Positions 35,622-45,032 of a DNA stretch of 59,939 nucleotides are shown here, in pieces (position 1 is the stretch's first letter; the number at the start of each line of letters is the position of its first letter). The stretch is taken from assembly GCA_036339375.1 (NCBI GenBank), contig JAYZBC010000002.1, positions 1-59,939 of the forward strand, read 5' to 3'. This stretch comes from JAYZBC01 sp036339375 (GTDB taxonomy: Bacteria; Pseudomonadota; Alphaproteobacteria; MPNO01; UBA2964). A program made the position numbers and the translations under genes. A model generated the notes under the pieces. It did no database searches and was not told the DNA's origin. It was given only the letters and a program-made list of their open reading frames with translations.

Positions 35622-36422
35622 TTAAAAAACCCAATTCCATGCACGTTTTAAAAACGGTTTTCCTACATTTTTGTTTTTTTTGTTTATCAAGGAATAGCTG
35701 TCAAAATACCATGTACTCCCTGGATAGTTAAACCCGAGGACTGCTGCTGTTTTTTTTGCCTCTTCGGTGAGTCCTAGGGCTGAATAAGCTTCCACGATGC
35801 GATGGAGTCCTTCAGCAACATGAGAAGTTGTCTGGTACTTGTTTATTACTATTTGGAACCGATTGATTGCAGCTAAATATTTTCTCTTTAACAGGTAGTA
35901 CCTACCAACTGCCATTTCCTTTCCCGCCAAATGATCCCGGGTTAGGTCTATTTTGAGCAAAGCGTCACGAGCATATTTGGTTTCAGGATAACGGCGAGCG
36001 ATTTTCTGCAAAACTTGCAGTGCTTTTTGAGTAATTAATTGGTCCCTTGAAACATCCGTAATTTGTTCATAATAACATAAGGCCTTGAGATAATAAGCAT
36101 AAGGGGTATCCCTATTGCTGGGATGCAATTGAATATACCGGTCCAACCCTATTATAGCTGTATCATACTTGTTGGCTTCATAATTTGCATATGCTGACAT
36201 TAACTGTGATCTGCCTGCCCAAATAGAATAAGGATATTCTCTTTCAACGTTATCAAAAAGTTCTGCTGCCTCACTGAATTCACCTGCCTCCAGCGTGTTT
36301 TTTGCCGAAGTGTAAAGTTCGTTGACTGGAGGTGCTTCCACAAACGCATCTTTATTATCTGTTTCACATGCTAAAACCGCCAAACACCCTATAAGCATGA
36401 ATGCGAACTTTTTTTTCTTCAT
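35622..36422 (-). CDS. bamD: Outer-membrane assembly lipoprotein BamD
   Basis: A 266-residue lipoprotein. The signal peptide has a lipobox ending LAVLAC, with the lipidated Cys at about residue 19. The rest is built of tetratricopeptide-like helices: SAKNTLEAGEFSEAAELFD, REYPYSIWAGRSQLMSAYA, then LDRYIQLHPSNRDTPYAYYL and ARRYPETKYARDA. BamD works with BamA in folding outer-membrane proteins. The short gap to recN and the order after lpxC are typical of the class. Confidence 0.93.
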   Translation of the reverse strand: MKKKKFAFMLIGCLAVLACETDNKDAFVEAPPVNELYTSAKNTLEAGEFSEAAELFDNVEREYPYSIWAGRSQLMSAYANYEANKYDTAIIGLDRYIQLHPSNRDTPYAYYLKALCYYEQITDVSRDQLITQKALQVLQKIARRYPETKYARDALLKIDLTRDHLAGKEMAVGRYYLLKRKYLAAINRFQIVINKYQTTSHVAEGLHRIVEAYSALGLTEEAKKTAAVLGFNYPGSTWYFDSYSLINKKNKNVGKPFLKRAWNWVF

Positions 36423-36574
36423 TTCTGGTAAGCCCTCATTGCCCTTACCGTTTTAGTTGGTTACAAACAAGCAAATTTATGTTTATTCCAGTATTGAAAA
36501 TTTACCATTAGTATATGGAATTCGCTAGCCGGGTACAGCAACTCCAAAGTCAGATTAAGAAAATGCGTTGATGG

Positions 36575-37564
36575 TTATATATGGGCTACGCTAGGTGGAG
36601 CTTTTGTTTTGCCAGTATGTTCGAAGACGTCCGATGGAATTTCTGAAAAATCCACATAAGACCAGGCATGTTCGTTCTGAAAAAGTTCTTTAAGGAATTT
36701 TTTGTTCAATGCGTGGCCCGATCGGAAAGCATCAATTCGTCCTAAAATTGGGGCACCCGCTAGATACAGATCGCCTACGCAATCGAGAATTTTATGACGG
36801 ACAAACTCATCTTTATAACGAAGTCCATCATTATTCAGTATGCTATTTCCGCTGATTACAATAGCATTTTCAAGGGAGCCACCACGTGCAAGACCTGCTT
36901 TCCTTAGAGCATTAACCTCATCCAAAAATCCAAAGGTCCTAGCTCGCGCAATGTCTGTTTTGAAGGTACCATTTACGAACTGAAGATCCAAACGTTGTCG
37001 ACCGACGAAGACATCTTCAAAGTCTATTTCGAAAGAAATAGAGAAAGAATCCTCAGGTTTCGCATTGATAAAACAATTTTCATCTTCTACTTGAATATCT
37101 CGAACAATTTTAATGGCTCTTCGAGGTGCAGTTAGCTCTTTTATACCCACACATTCGATCAGAAAAACAAAAGGTTCCGCACTACCATCCATGACAGGTA
37201 CTTCAGGGCCATTTATTTCGACAACAGCATTATCAATTCCGCAACCTGATAAGGCAGCCATTAAGTGTTCAATTGTTGCAACTCTAGCCCCATAAACATT
37301 CCCAATCGTGGTTGACATTTGAGTATCAACAATATGGTCCCAGGAGGCTGGAATGAAACCATCTTCTTTTTTTAAGTCCGTCCTTTGGAATACTATTCCA
37401 TGATTTTCTTCAGCTGGAATAATTGCCATTGATACATTCTGCCCAGTATGCAAACCAATACCAGTACAGCTGATTGAAGATTTTAGAGTTTTTTGGAAAA
37501 CTACGTTCAAGGGATGTTGCTCTTTATTTTTAATAAAATTTGTTGCATCCAACACTTTTCTCAC
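36575..37564 (-). CDS. lpxC: UDP-3-O-acyl-GlcNAc deacetylase LpxC
   Basis: A 329-residue zinc enzyme making the committed step of lipid A synthesis. Seen are the N-terminal SSISCTGIGLHTG, the zinc-binding VATIEHLMAALSGCGIDN with EINGPEVPVMDGSAEPF, and the later HKILDCVGDLYLAG, which supplies further zinc ligands. The likely start is a GTG at 37564. AGGAG lies a little close to it, so a TTG a few codons later is possible. A terminator separates it from ftsZ, so it probably has its own promoter (a TATAGT lies at about 37580-37590). Confidence 0.94.
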   Translation of the reverse strand: MRKVLDATNFIKNKEQHPLNVVFQKTLKSSISCTGIGLHTGQNVSMAIIPAEENHGIVFQRTDLKKEDGFIPASWDHIVDTQMSTTIGNVYGARVATIEHLMAALSGCGIDNAVVEINGPEVPVMDGSAEPFVFLIECVGIKELTAPRRAIKIVRDIQVEDENCFINAKPEDSFSISFEIDFEDVFVGRQRLDLQFVNGTFKTDIARARTFGFLDEVNALRKAGLARGGSLENAIVISGNSILNNDGLRYKDEFVRHKILDCVGDLYLAGAPILGRIDAFRSGHALNKKFLKELFQNEHAWSYVDFSEIPSDVFEHTGKTKAPPSVAHI

Positions 37565-37626
37565 TACTCCTGATTACTATAATTTACTACCAACTTTTAA
37601 AAATTGATTCTGTGTTAATCCCACAC

Positions 37627-37661
37627 AAAAAAAGTCTCAGAAGAAGTTATCAAACTTCTTC
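37627..37661 (-). terminator. Rho-independent terminator after ftsZ
   Basis: A nine-pair perfect hairpin (GAAGAAGTT, loop of four, AACTTCTTC; 37640-37661) is followed on the minus strand by a run of seven T at 37633-37627. It lies 50 bases past the ftsZ stop and before lpxC. The stem is AT-rich and the T run begins six bases after it, so termination may be partial. Confidence 0.7.
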
Positions 37662-37709
37662 CGAAACCATCAAATCAACTATTATTACAAAATGTTACGA
37701 AAATTAATT

Positions 37710-39491
37710 TTAGTTTGCTTGTCTTCGTAAAAAGGCTGGAATATCCAACAAATCCTCTTCTTTTTGTGATCTATCGTTTTCAGTTTTTAGACCTTCCTCT
37801 GTAAGGTGCCTTTGTACTGCTTGAGGAGTGGGCTGAGGCTCCTTAGGGACTATTTTTTGTTCAACCTGTTGCTGCCCCGCAGGGTTATCACCGAAATCTT
37901 GTTTTGGCATTTGGGTAGGCTCAGGGGTTATTGTAGTGTCTTGTTTCTTTGTATCTTCTCTTCTTTTCCAATTTGAGCCTGTCATGCGTTGCAAAAAGGT
38001 TTGGCTACGTTTTTTCTCCTGAGTTGGACTAGCATTTAACATTTCTGCTTCTCTAAAAGGATCGGCTTCAGTTTTGGCCCTTTCCGGTGCGGGGTTTGCC
38101 CGTTCGGCTGGTAATGGAGGAATAAAGGGTTCATCTTCGGATAAAAGAGATTCTATATGTTCCGTTTTATTTAAAGGGATGACAGGTTCAATAGGGGTTT
38201 CGGCTTTTGGGCCTGAAATTTCATTTGTGGAGAACTCTTTAGCCTCTTCTAAGTTATCCATTTTGGGTTGCACTAATACTTGAGTGTCTTCTTTCTCCAA
38301 ATTTGTCTCTTTGACTTTTTCTAAGTCCGAACCTTTTGGATATGTTTGGTTCACAAGGTCTGTCTCTCGCCAAGCTGTTTTATTTAAACTTTCAGGTACA
38401 AAAGGTGTTGAGGTAGTTGGTGTACTTTGGGAAGAGCTAGATAATTGAATGCTGTCTACGTCAGTATTTGTGTTGATAGTATCATTGTTTACCCGCAAAA
38501 CCGGCCGGTTTTTAAGGGTTCCATCGACTTCAATACCAGTCGCTACTACTGAAACTCGAATTCGACCTTCTAACCCTTGGTCAAGAGCAGAGCCGAAAAT
38601 AATGTTTGCGTCAGAATCAACCTCTTCACCAATTCTATTAGCTGCTTCATCCACTTCAAATAACGTCATATCAGGACCCCCTGTTATGTTTATCAGGACT
38701 CCGCAAGCACCCTTCATAGAAACTTCATCGAGTAAAGGATTGGAGATAGCTGCTTCGGCCGCTAAACGAGCGCGATCTTCCCCGTCCGCTTCACCAGTCC
38801 CCATCATTGCTTTACCCATTTCAGACATTACACTTCGGATATCGTTGAAATCTAGGTTAATAAGACCAGGAACTACCATTAGATCTGTTACGCCTCTGAC
38901 ACCGGAATACAACACGTCGTCTGCTAAAGCGAAAGCATCTGCAAAGGTTGTTTTTTCATTAGCTATTCGGAAAAGATTTTGATTTGGTATAACTATCAAA
39001 GTATCCACAAATTGCTGCATTTCCTTTATACCTGCATCAGCAATTCTCATTCGGTTGGATCCTTCAAATTGAAAGGGTTTTGTTATTACCCCGACAGTCA
39101 GCATACCCTGTTCGCGGGCCAGTTTAGCTATAACCGGAGCGGCACCAGTACCTGTTCCACCACCCATGCCAGCAGCGATAAATACCATATGAGATCCGTT
39201 AAGGATTTGATTTATATCATCCATGGCTTCTTCAGCAGCGGCACGTCCAATATCTGGTCGTGACCCTGCTCCAAGTCCGTGTGTGATTTCTCGCCCCAGC
39301 TGAACGCGCAGTTCGGATTGGGACTGTGATAAGGCTTGAGCATCAGTATTTGCAACAACAAATTCGACACCCTCCAAGTTTTGGGTAATCATGTTGTTAA
39401 CGGCGTTTCCGCCGGCTCCACCACATCCTACTACAGTAATGCGTGGTTTTAATTGTTCGTTTTCTTCTGGGGTTGAAAATGTAATAGTCAT
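37710..39491 (-). CDS. ftsZ: Cell division protein FtsZ
   Basis: A 593-residue tubulin-like GTPase that forms the division ring. The N-terminus has ITVVGCGGAGGNAVNNM, then the tubulin signature GGGTGTGAAPVIAKLA, KPFQFEGSNRMRIADAG and NLDFNDIRSVM. The core ends near residue 320. A long, charged Glu/Pro/Thr-rich linker of about 250 residues follows, and then the conserved C-terminal peptide DIPAFLRRQ that binds FtsA and other partners. ATG 39491 is chosen because GGAGG lies five bases before it; four extra codons upstream are open. Long linkers are usual in alphaproteobacterial FtsZ. Confidence 0.97.
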   Translation of the reverse strand: MTITFSTPEENEQLKPRITVVGCGGAGGNAVNNMITQNLEGVEFVVANTDAQALSQSQSELRVQLGREITHGLGAGSRPDIGRAAAEEAMDDINQILNGSHMVFIAAGMGGGTGTGAAPVIAKLAREQGMLTVGVITKPFQFEGSNRMRIADAGIKEMQQFVDTLIVIPNQNLFRIANEKTTFADAFALADDVLYSGVRGVTDLMVVPGLINLDFNDIRSVMSEMGKAMMGTGEADGEDRARLAAEAAISNPLLDEVSMKGACGVLINITGGPDMTLFEVDEAANRIGEEVDSDANIIFGSALDQGLEGRIRVSVVATGIEVDGTLKNRPVLRVNNDTINTNTDVDSIQLSSSSQSTPTTSTPFVPESLNKTAWRETDLVNQTYPKGSDLEKVKETNLEKEDTQVLVQPKMDNLEEAKEFSTNEISGPKAETPIEPVIPLNKTEHIESLLSEDEPFIPPLPAERANPAPERAKTEADPFREAEMLNASPTQEKKRSQTFLQRMTGSNWKRREDTKKQDTTITPEPTQMPKQDFGDNPAGQQQVEQKIVPKEPQPTPQAVQRHLTEEGLKTENDRSQKEEDLLDIPAFLRRQAN

Positions 39492-39590
39492 ATTAGCCTC
39501 CATACTTACTCTGGCTTTTTACTAGGGATTGCCGCTTTATTAGGACAGCAAATGGTGGTTGGTGGTTAGAATTGAATTTTTGTTTTCGCA

Positions 39591-40835
39591 TCAAAAACTT
39601 TCTTTCAGCCATTGACTGAAACGAGAAATGTGTTTGTCCATCCCCGCTGGGATAGTTTCAAGTTGGTCACGGGTATCAGTTTGTTTTTCTACAGCGTAAC
39701 GGAGCAATCCTGTTGACGTTGAGAATGCTGGTCCACTGTTTGCTTCAGCTAAACCACTTATCCTCCTTGGACGTCCCATCCGCACTTGTTTTTCCAATAT
39801 TAGGGTAGCAAGTTCACGGGTTCCTTGGAGCTGACTTGCACCTCCAGTTACGACTAATCGACGGCCTGCACGCCGGTTCATTCCAGCGTCGTTAAGACGA
39901 CTACGGACCAATTCCATGGTTTCTTCAATTCTGGGTCTGATAATCCCGTTTAGAATTGACCTCGGAACGTGGTTTGGTTGGTGATTATTTTCTTCTCCAA
40001 CCAACGGTACATCAATCAATTCACCTTCATCTGATGGTGATCCAAGTGCAGTTCCATATAGGGTTTTCATGCGTTCTGCGTGCGTGAGGGATGTTGAGAG
40101 ACCACGGGCAATATCGCTAGTTACATGTTGTCCACCAACAGGAATTGAATCTGTATGAATTACCTCTCCATCGTAAAAGACAGCTATTGTTGTGGTCCCG
40201 CCACCCATATCAACAAGTGTTACACCAAGGTCAATTTCATCTTCAGCTAAACAAGCAAGACCCGATGCATAAGGGGCTGCGATGGCAATTTCGATTTCTA
40301 AATGACAACGGTTAATACAATTTGCCAAATTACGAAGGGTGGCGGTACGAGCGGTTACGATGTGGATGTCAACACCTAGCTTTTCGGCAAACATACCACG
40401 GGGATCTCTTATACCTTTTGTTGAATCTATAGAATATTCAACTGGCAAGCAGTGTAAAATTTCCCGGTCCGAATTTTGTTGGATACCATTACATTGGGCT
40501 AAAGCACGTCGCATATCCGAATCATTAATTTCTCGACCGGAGATGGGAAATTCCAAGCCATATGTTTGCGAGGTTAGATTGGCCCCAGAAACGTTAACTA
40601 CCACGTCACGGATTTGGACATCGGCAAGTTGCTCGGCTGCGCTCACAGCAGTCAGAATCGCGTTTTGGGCCGCATCCATGTCAATGATTGCACCGCCACG
40701 CACTCCTTTTGCTGCGTGATGTCCTACCCCAATAACTCGAATTGGACCGTTGCTGCTAGCGTTGGCGATTAAACAGCATACTTTTGTGCTACCAACATCA
40801 AGAGCTGCAAACTGTCCCATCCTAGTTTTATTCAA
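39591..40835 (-). CDS. ftsA: Cell division protein FtsA
   Basis: A 414-residue actin-like protein that ties FtsZ filaments to the membrane. ATP-binding segments are visible: FAALDVGSTKVCCLIA, TLVDMGGGTTTIAVFYDGE and LVVTGGASQLQGTRELA. The C-terminus SRFSQWLKESF is the amphipathic membrane-binding helix. The start is a TTG at 40835 behind AAAGGTG; an ATG five codons later (MGQFAALDVGS) has no ribosome site. It lies between ftsQ and ftsZ, as in most bacteria. Confidence 0.95.
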   Translation of the reverse strand: MNKTRMGQFAALDVGSTKVCCLIANASSNGPIRVIGVGHHAAKGVRGGAIIDMDAAQNAILTAVSAAEQLADVQIRDVVVNVSGANLTSQTYGLEFPISGREINDSDMRRALAQCNGIQQNSDREILHCLPVEYSIDSTKGIRDPRGMFAEKLGVDIHIVTARTATLRNLANCINRCHLEIEIAIAAPYASGLACLAEDEIDLGVTLVDMGGGTTTIAVFYDGEVIHTDSIPVGGQHVTSDIARGLSTSLTHAERMKTLYGTALGSPSDEGELIDVPLVGEENNHQPNHVPRSILNGIIRPRIEETMELVRSRLNDAGMNRRAGRRLVVTGGASQLQGTRELATLILEKQVRMGRPRRISGLAEANSGPAFSTSTGLLRYAVEKQTDTRDQLETIPAGMDKHISRFSQWLKESF

Positions 40836-40872
40836 CGTTTACACCTTTTCCCGTTTGCTGTGAGTCTTAATC

Positions 40873-41757
40873 TCAAGTTTTTTGATCCTTAGAATTAATG
40901 GTTTTAATTTGGCGTTTTATTGGGCGGACTAAAAATTTATTTGAAATTCGCATATCTACTATTTCGATATCGCGCGAAAACAAACTAAGTTTTTCATTAA
41001 GATTTGCGAGTCTTTGCCATGCTAAATGGGCGTTCTTTTCGGGTAGTCTTATCTGGATATTATTTTTAAGTTTTAAATCCCATCTCCGTGAGCCTACACG
41101 AGTAGCTAATTTCACTCGTTTTGCGAGAATGCTTTGGGTAGCTAATAAGGCTAGTAGTTTTGGAGTTGCGCTGGGGGCATTTTCCCCTTTTATTTTGATA
41201 AGTCCACGGAACCGACTAAGTTTAGCACCAGAAATTGGGATTCCATCTTCATCAACCAATACCACCCTTCCTAAATAGTGCCAAAGCGCCATGGGTTTTC
41301 GCTCTGACAAACGAATAAATAATGTGTTTGGAAGATAACGTTCTATTGCAGCATCGCGTACCCAAGGTAACCTAATAAGTTTTTTACGGATATTATTAGG
41401 ACTGAATGCTAAAATTGGCTGTCCTCGTCTCAAGCCAACCGCTTGAATTATTTTTTTTCGAGAGGAATTTTCACGACCTTCCAAATTTATTTTTTCAACC
41501 TGTAAGCCTAATTTTGACGATCCTAAAATAAACATTTTCCAAGAAGCTTCATTTAGTTTTTGTACCTTCCCGGATTCCCAAAACCATAAAGGAACGCCGA
41601 TAAAAATGGTTATAATTGCAATGCTTTTGGTTATTCGAATTGTTTTCTGAACACTTTTTGAAAACGGTTTCCGCCTGGTTTTGCGTATCTTTTGTTTCGG
41701 CCCATTTTTTTCCAAAGAGTGATGCTTGGATCGGCGAAAAAAATTTAACATCCGCAT
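40873..41757 (-). CDS. ftsQ: Cell division protein FtsQ
   Basis: About 294 residues of a bitopic division protein. A basic cytoplasmic tail (RRSKHHSLEKNGPKQKIRK) is followed by one membrane helix (IAIITIFIGVPLWFW), a POTRA domain (VEKINLEGRENSSRKKIIQA) and the beta domain (LPWVRDAAIERYLPNTLFIRLSERKPMALW), the FtsQ pattern. The frame is open well upstream inside ddl. The ATG at 41757 follows GGTGGAG, giving a 13-base overlap with ddl, and starts the expected basic tail, so it is preferred. Confidence 0.92.
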   Translation of the reverse strand: MRMLNFFRRSKHHSLEKNGPKQKIRKTRRKPFSKSVQKTIRITKSIAIITIFIGVPLWFWESGKVQKLNEASWKMFILGSSKLGLQVEKINLEGRENSSRKKIIQAVGLRRGQPILAFSPNNIRKKLIRLPWVRDAAIERYLPNTLFIRLSERKPMALWHYLGRVVLVDEDGIPISGAKLSRFRGLIKIKGENAPSATPKLLALLATQSILAKRVKLATRVGSRRWDLKLKNNIQIRLPEKNAHLAWQRLANLNEKLSLFSRDIEIVDMRISNKFLVRPIKRQIKTINSKDQKT

Positions 41758-42665
41758 GAGGCATTCTCCACCATCCAAGAAACGAGTGAGCCAAAATCGA
41801 TACCTACATATGCTGCTTGTTCGGGTAATAATGAGAGGGGTGTCATTCCCGGTTGAGTATTGATTTCTAAAATCCACAAAGTCCCAGGATCACTTTCGGT
41901 GTCATTATATCTGAAGTCTGTCCGGGTAACACCTTGGCAGCCCAACACGTTGTGTGCGGCCAACGCCTGCTCCAAGGCGGTTTCATAAATTAGTTTGGGT
42001 AATGGGGCTGGAATTATATGAGTTGCTCGCCCATTTGTGTATTTGGCCTCGTAATTATAAAATTTATTTTTCGTGATTAGTTCGGTGACAGCTAAAGCAC
42101 GGTTTCCCATAACAGCGACAGTAATTTCCCTGCCTGGTATATATTTTTCAACCATGACATTTTCACCGTAGGGCCACTCTTTCTGTATTAAGGCAGATAG
42201 TTGACTATCTTCCTCAATGATTTGTATGCCAATGCTGGATCCTTGGTTGAGAGGTTTTAAAACATAAGGTTTTTCCATTAACGAATCTGATAACACTGTA
42301 TCGCGATCGGCTATCACATGTTGTGCACAGGGTATACCAATCGATTTAAATAGGGTTTTTGCCATCGGCTTTTGCATAGCAAGTGCTGATGCAAGCACCC
42401 CTGAATGCGTGTAAGGGATTTTCATAACTTCCAGAACACCTTGGACACACCCGTCTTCACCATACTTGCCATGAAGGGCATTAAAAACCGCATCTGGTTG
42501 GGGGTCTAACGAGTCAATAAGACCAAAGATATTTTTACCCATATCAATGGTTCCAACCTGATAACCGGCGTTTTTTAGGGCCTGAGCAACTGTTTCGCCA
42601 GAAATAAGGGACACTTCGCGTTCCGAAGATGTTCCTCCCATTATGACAGAAACTTTCTTACTCAT
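41745..42665 (-). CDS. ddl: D-alanine--D-alanine ligase
   Basis: A 306-residue ATP-grasp enzyme joining two D-alanines for the peptidoglycan stem. Seen are the N-terminal VSVIMGGTSSEREVSLISG, FNALHGKYGEDGCVQGVLE, the loop KPLNQGSSIGI, EKYIPGREITVAV, TRTDFRY and the metal-binding WILEINTQPGMT. ATG 42665 begins exactly at the family's usual start (MSKKVSVIMGG) and overlaps the murB end by eight bases. The open frame continues upstream without support. Confidence 0.95.
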   Translation of the reverse strand: MSKKVSVIMGGTSSEREVSLISGETVAQALKNAGYQVGTIDMGKNIFGLIDSLDPQPDAVFNALHGKYGEDGCVQGVLEVMKIPYTHSGVLASALAMQKPMAKTLFKSIGIPCAQHVIADRDTVLSDSLMEKPYVLKPLNQGSSIGIQIIEEDSQLSALIQKEWPYGENVMVEKYIPGREITVAVMGNRALAVTELITKNKFYNYEAKYTNGRATHIIPAPLPKLIYETALEQALAAHNVLGCQGVTRTDFRYNDTESDPGTLWILEINTQPGMTPLSLLPEQAAYVGIDFGSLVSWMVENASCGC

Positions 42666-43605
42666 CTTGATGATCCTTCGACAAATTTTTGCCAATTCTA
42701 ACAATCTCCCATTCTAAGAGAATGCCTGTTTCTTTTTTGACTCGGGCTCTTACATCTTCCCCAAGACTCTCTAAATCTTCGGCAGTGGCACTTCCCCTGT
42801 TGATTAGAAAATTACAATGGCTGTTGGAGACTTGTGCCCCCCCTCTCCGAAGACCGCGACATCCAGAAACTTCTATAAGTTTCCAGGCCTTTTGGTTGGG
42901 AGGATTTTTGAATGTGCTGCCACCGGTCCGTTCGCGAATGGGTTGGGCTTTTTCTCTAACACTGGCAGCTTGTCGCATTCGTGCAGCAATGGTTTTTGGA
43001 TTATCTGTTTTTCCCTTTAATCGAGCCGAGGTAAATATCCAATCTTCAGGAGCATTGCATTTGCGGTAGTTGTATTGGAGCTCTTTAACATTTGCATGAT
43101 GCAAGTTGCCAAAACGATCCAATGCATCAACATCAAGTAAAATATCTTTGATTTCAAAATCGTAGGCTCCCGCATTCATTTGTAATGCACCACCCAACGT
43201 ACCTGGAATTCCGTTAAAAAATTCCAAATTTGCTACTCCAGAATGTTTTGCTTTACGTGCAATTAAAATGTTCATTGCTCCTGCTCCCGCGGAAACAGTA
43301 GAATTCTGGATTTGAATGTTGGAAAATTTGCGTCCAAGTTTTATTATCACTCCTTCCACTCCATAATCCCGGATAATTGTGTTGGAACCGGCGCCCAGGA
43401 CCGTCACAGGAATTTCTGGTGACAATTTCGCTAAAAAGTTTTGTAAATCTTCCTGGTCGGCAGGTTCAAACAAAATTTCTGCGGGTCCTCCTACCCGAAA
43501 CCATGTAAATTTTGCTATTGGAGCATTGATCTTTAAATTTCCTTTAACACTTGGAAGTTTATTGATAAGGGGTGTTATTTCTTCTGGAAAAGTCACGATG
43601 GGCAC
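42658..43605 (-). CDS. murB: UDP-N-acetylenolpyruvoylglucosamine reductase MurB
   Basis: A 315-residue FAD enzyme making UDP-MurNAc. Visible are FTWFRVGGPAEILFEP, VLGAGSNTIIRDYGVEGVIIKLG, FFNGIPGTLGGALQMNAGAYD, RTGGSTFKNPP and the C-terminal AQVSNSHCNFLINRGSATAEDL, with the active-site Ser in the GGSTFKNP loop. The absence of the extra type I loop and the length suggest the type II form. The start is a GTG at 43605, overlapping the end of murC by 13 bases. Confidence 0.95.
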   Translation of the reverse strand: MPIVTFPEEITPLINKLPSVKGNLKINAPIAKFTWFRVGGPAEILFEPADQEDLQNFLAKLSPEIPVTVLGAGSNTIIRDYGVEGVIIKLGRKFSNIQIQNSTVSAGAGAMNILIARKAKHSGVANLEFFNGIPGTLGGALQMNAGAYDFEIKDILLDVDALDRFGNLHHANVKELQYNYRKCNAPEDWIFTSARLKGKTDNPKTIAARMRQAASVREKAQPIRERTGGSTFKNPPNQKAWKLIEVSGCRGLRRGGAQVSNSHCNFLINRGSATAEDLESLGEDVRARVKKETGILLEWEIVRIGKNLSKDHQDE

Positions 43606-45032
43606 GCCTGAAGCTTTTTGTTTTTATTAAATATTTTTGTTAATTCATCCGGCAATTGATTTGCCCAATTTGTAATACTGCCTGCTCCTAAACAAATGAC
43701 CATGTCATTGTTGTTTGCAATTTTAGCGATCAAATCCGGTAATTCTTTTTCATGGTTTAATGAAACAACATTGCGATGACCATGTGCTTGCAAACCCTTG
43801 ACTATGGATTCTCGATCGATGCCCTCAATTGCCGTTTCACCCGCAGCGTAAACATCGCCTACCACCACAAAGTCAGCATCATTAAAACAAGTACAAAATT
43901 CTTCGAATAAATTTTTGACCCGGCTGAAACGATGGGGTTGAAAAACCGCGATCACTCCTCCGCGGGCTATAGTTCTTGCTGCTGCTAGTACCGCAGAAAT
44001 TTCTGTAGGGTGGTGACCATAATCATCAATAATTGAAATACCATTAGTTTTTCCGGTCACAGTAAAACGCCGTTTAATACCAGAAAACTCCGCTAATCCT
44101 TTTTTTAATGTTTCTGTGGAAATTTCCAATTCTTGAGCGATGGCTGCTGCAACGAGTGCATTTTGTGCATTATGTTTCCCTACCATTGGAAGAAAAACGT
44201 CGTTTAATCGCTTCCCCGCGATGTTTGATCGACCAGAAAATACAATATCAAAAATTGTATGATCCTCCATAAGTCTTAAGTTTTCTGCACGTATATCTGC
44301 AAGAGGGCTCATACCGTAAGTGATAAACTTTTTTCCCGAAATTTGAGGTAGAAGCGCTTGAATTTCTGGATGATCAACGCAAAGCACGGCTAAACCGTAA
44401 AACGGGATATTTTCGATAAAAGAGGTGAAAGCCTTTTTTAAATTATTAAAGGAACCAAAAAAATCAAGATGTTCCGGGTCAATATTGGTAATAACAGCGA
44501 TGGTTGCTGGCAATTTAACAAATGTTCCATCAGATTCGTCTGCTTCAACTACGATCCACTCGCCTGCTCCAAGTCGAGCATTCGTGCCATACGCGTTTAT
44601 TATACCACCGTTAATTACCGTCGGATCGATGCCTGCGGTTTCCAATATCGACGCTATCAAAGAAGTGGTAGTGGTTTTGCCATGGGTTCCTCCGACGGCA
44701 ATAGCCCTTTTGAGCCGCATCAATTCGGCTAGCATTTCTGCTCTTTTTATTATTGGAAGTTGGCGACGCCTTGCTTCAACAATTTCTGGGTTGTCTTTTT
44801 TTATTGCTGAAGAAACCACCACTACGGCCGCTTTTTCAATATTTTCCGCAAAGTGACCTATTTGAATTATAATACCTAAATCGGCCAATCGGACGACATT
44901 GTTATTTTTGTCAATGTCACTACCTTGAACCGAATAGCCCAGGTTATGGAGCACCTCCGCTATTCCGCTCATACCTATCCCACCAACCCCGCAGAAATGA
45001 ATGACACCTATCGATAAAGGAAGGGCTCTCAT
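43593..45032 (-). CDS. murC: UDP-N-acetylmuramate--L-alanine ligase MurC
   Basis: A 479-residue ATP-dependent ligase adding the first stem amino acid. The N-terminal Rossmann segment is IHFCGVGGIGMSGIAEVL, the ATP loop GGTHGKTTTTSLIASIL, then NGGIINAYGTNARLG, EADESDGTF and IDDYGHHPTEI. ATG 45032 overlaps the murG stop (ATGA) and has GGAGG upstream. The open frame begins five codons earlier without a site. Confidence 0.96.
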   Translation of the reverse strand: MRALPLSIGVIHFCGVGGIGMSGIAEVLHNLGYSVQGSDIDKNNNVVRLADLGIIIQIGHFAENIEKAAVVVVSSAIKKDNPEIVEARRRQLPIIKRAEMLAELMRLKRAIAVGGTHGKTTTTSLIASILETAGIDPTVINGGIINAYGTNARLGAGEWIVVEADESDGTFVKLPATIAVITNIDPEHLDFFGSFNNLKKAFTSFIENIPFYGLAVLCVDHPEIQALLPQISGKKFITYGMSPLADIRAENLRLMEDHTIFDIVFSGRSNIAGKRLNDVFLPMVGKHNAQNALVAAAIAQELEISTETLKKGLAEFSGIKRRFTVTGKTNGISIIDDYGHHPTEISAVLAAARTIARGGVIAVFQPHRFSRVKNLFEEFCTCFNDADFVVVGDVYAAGETAIEGIDRESIVKGLQAHGHRNVVSLNHEKELPDLIAKIANNNDMVICLGAGSITNWANQLPDELTKIFNKNKKLQACPS

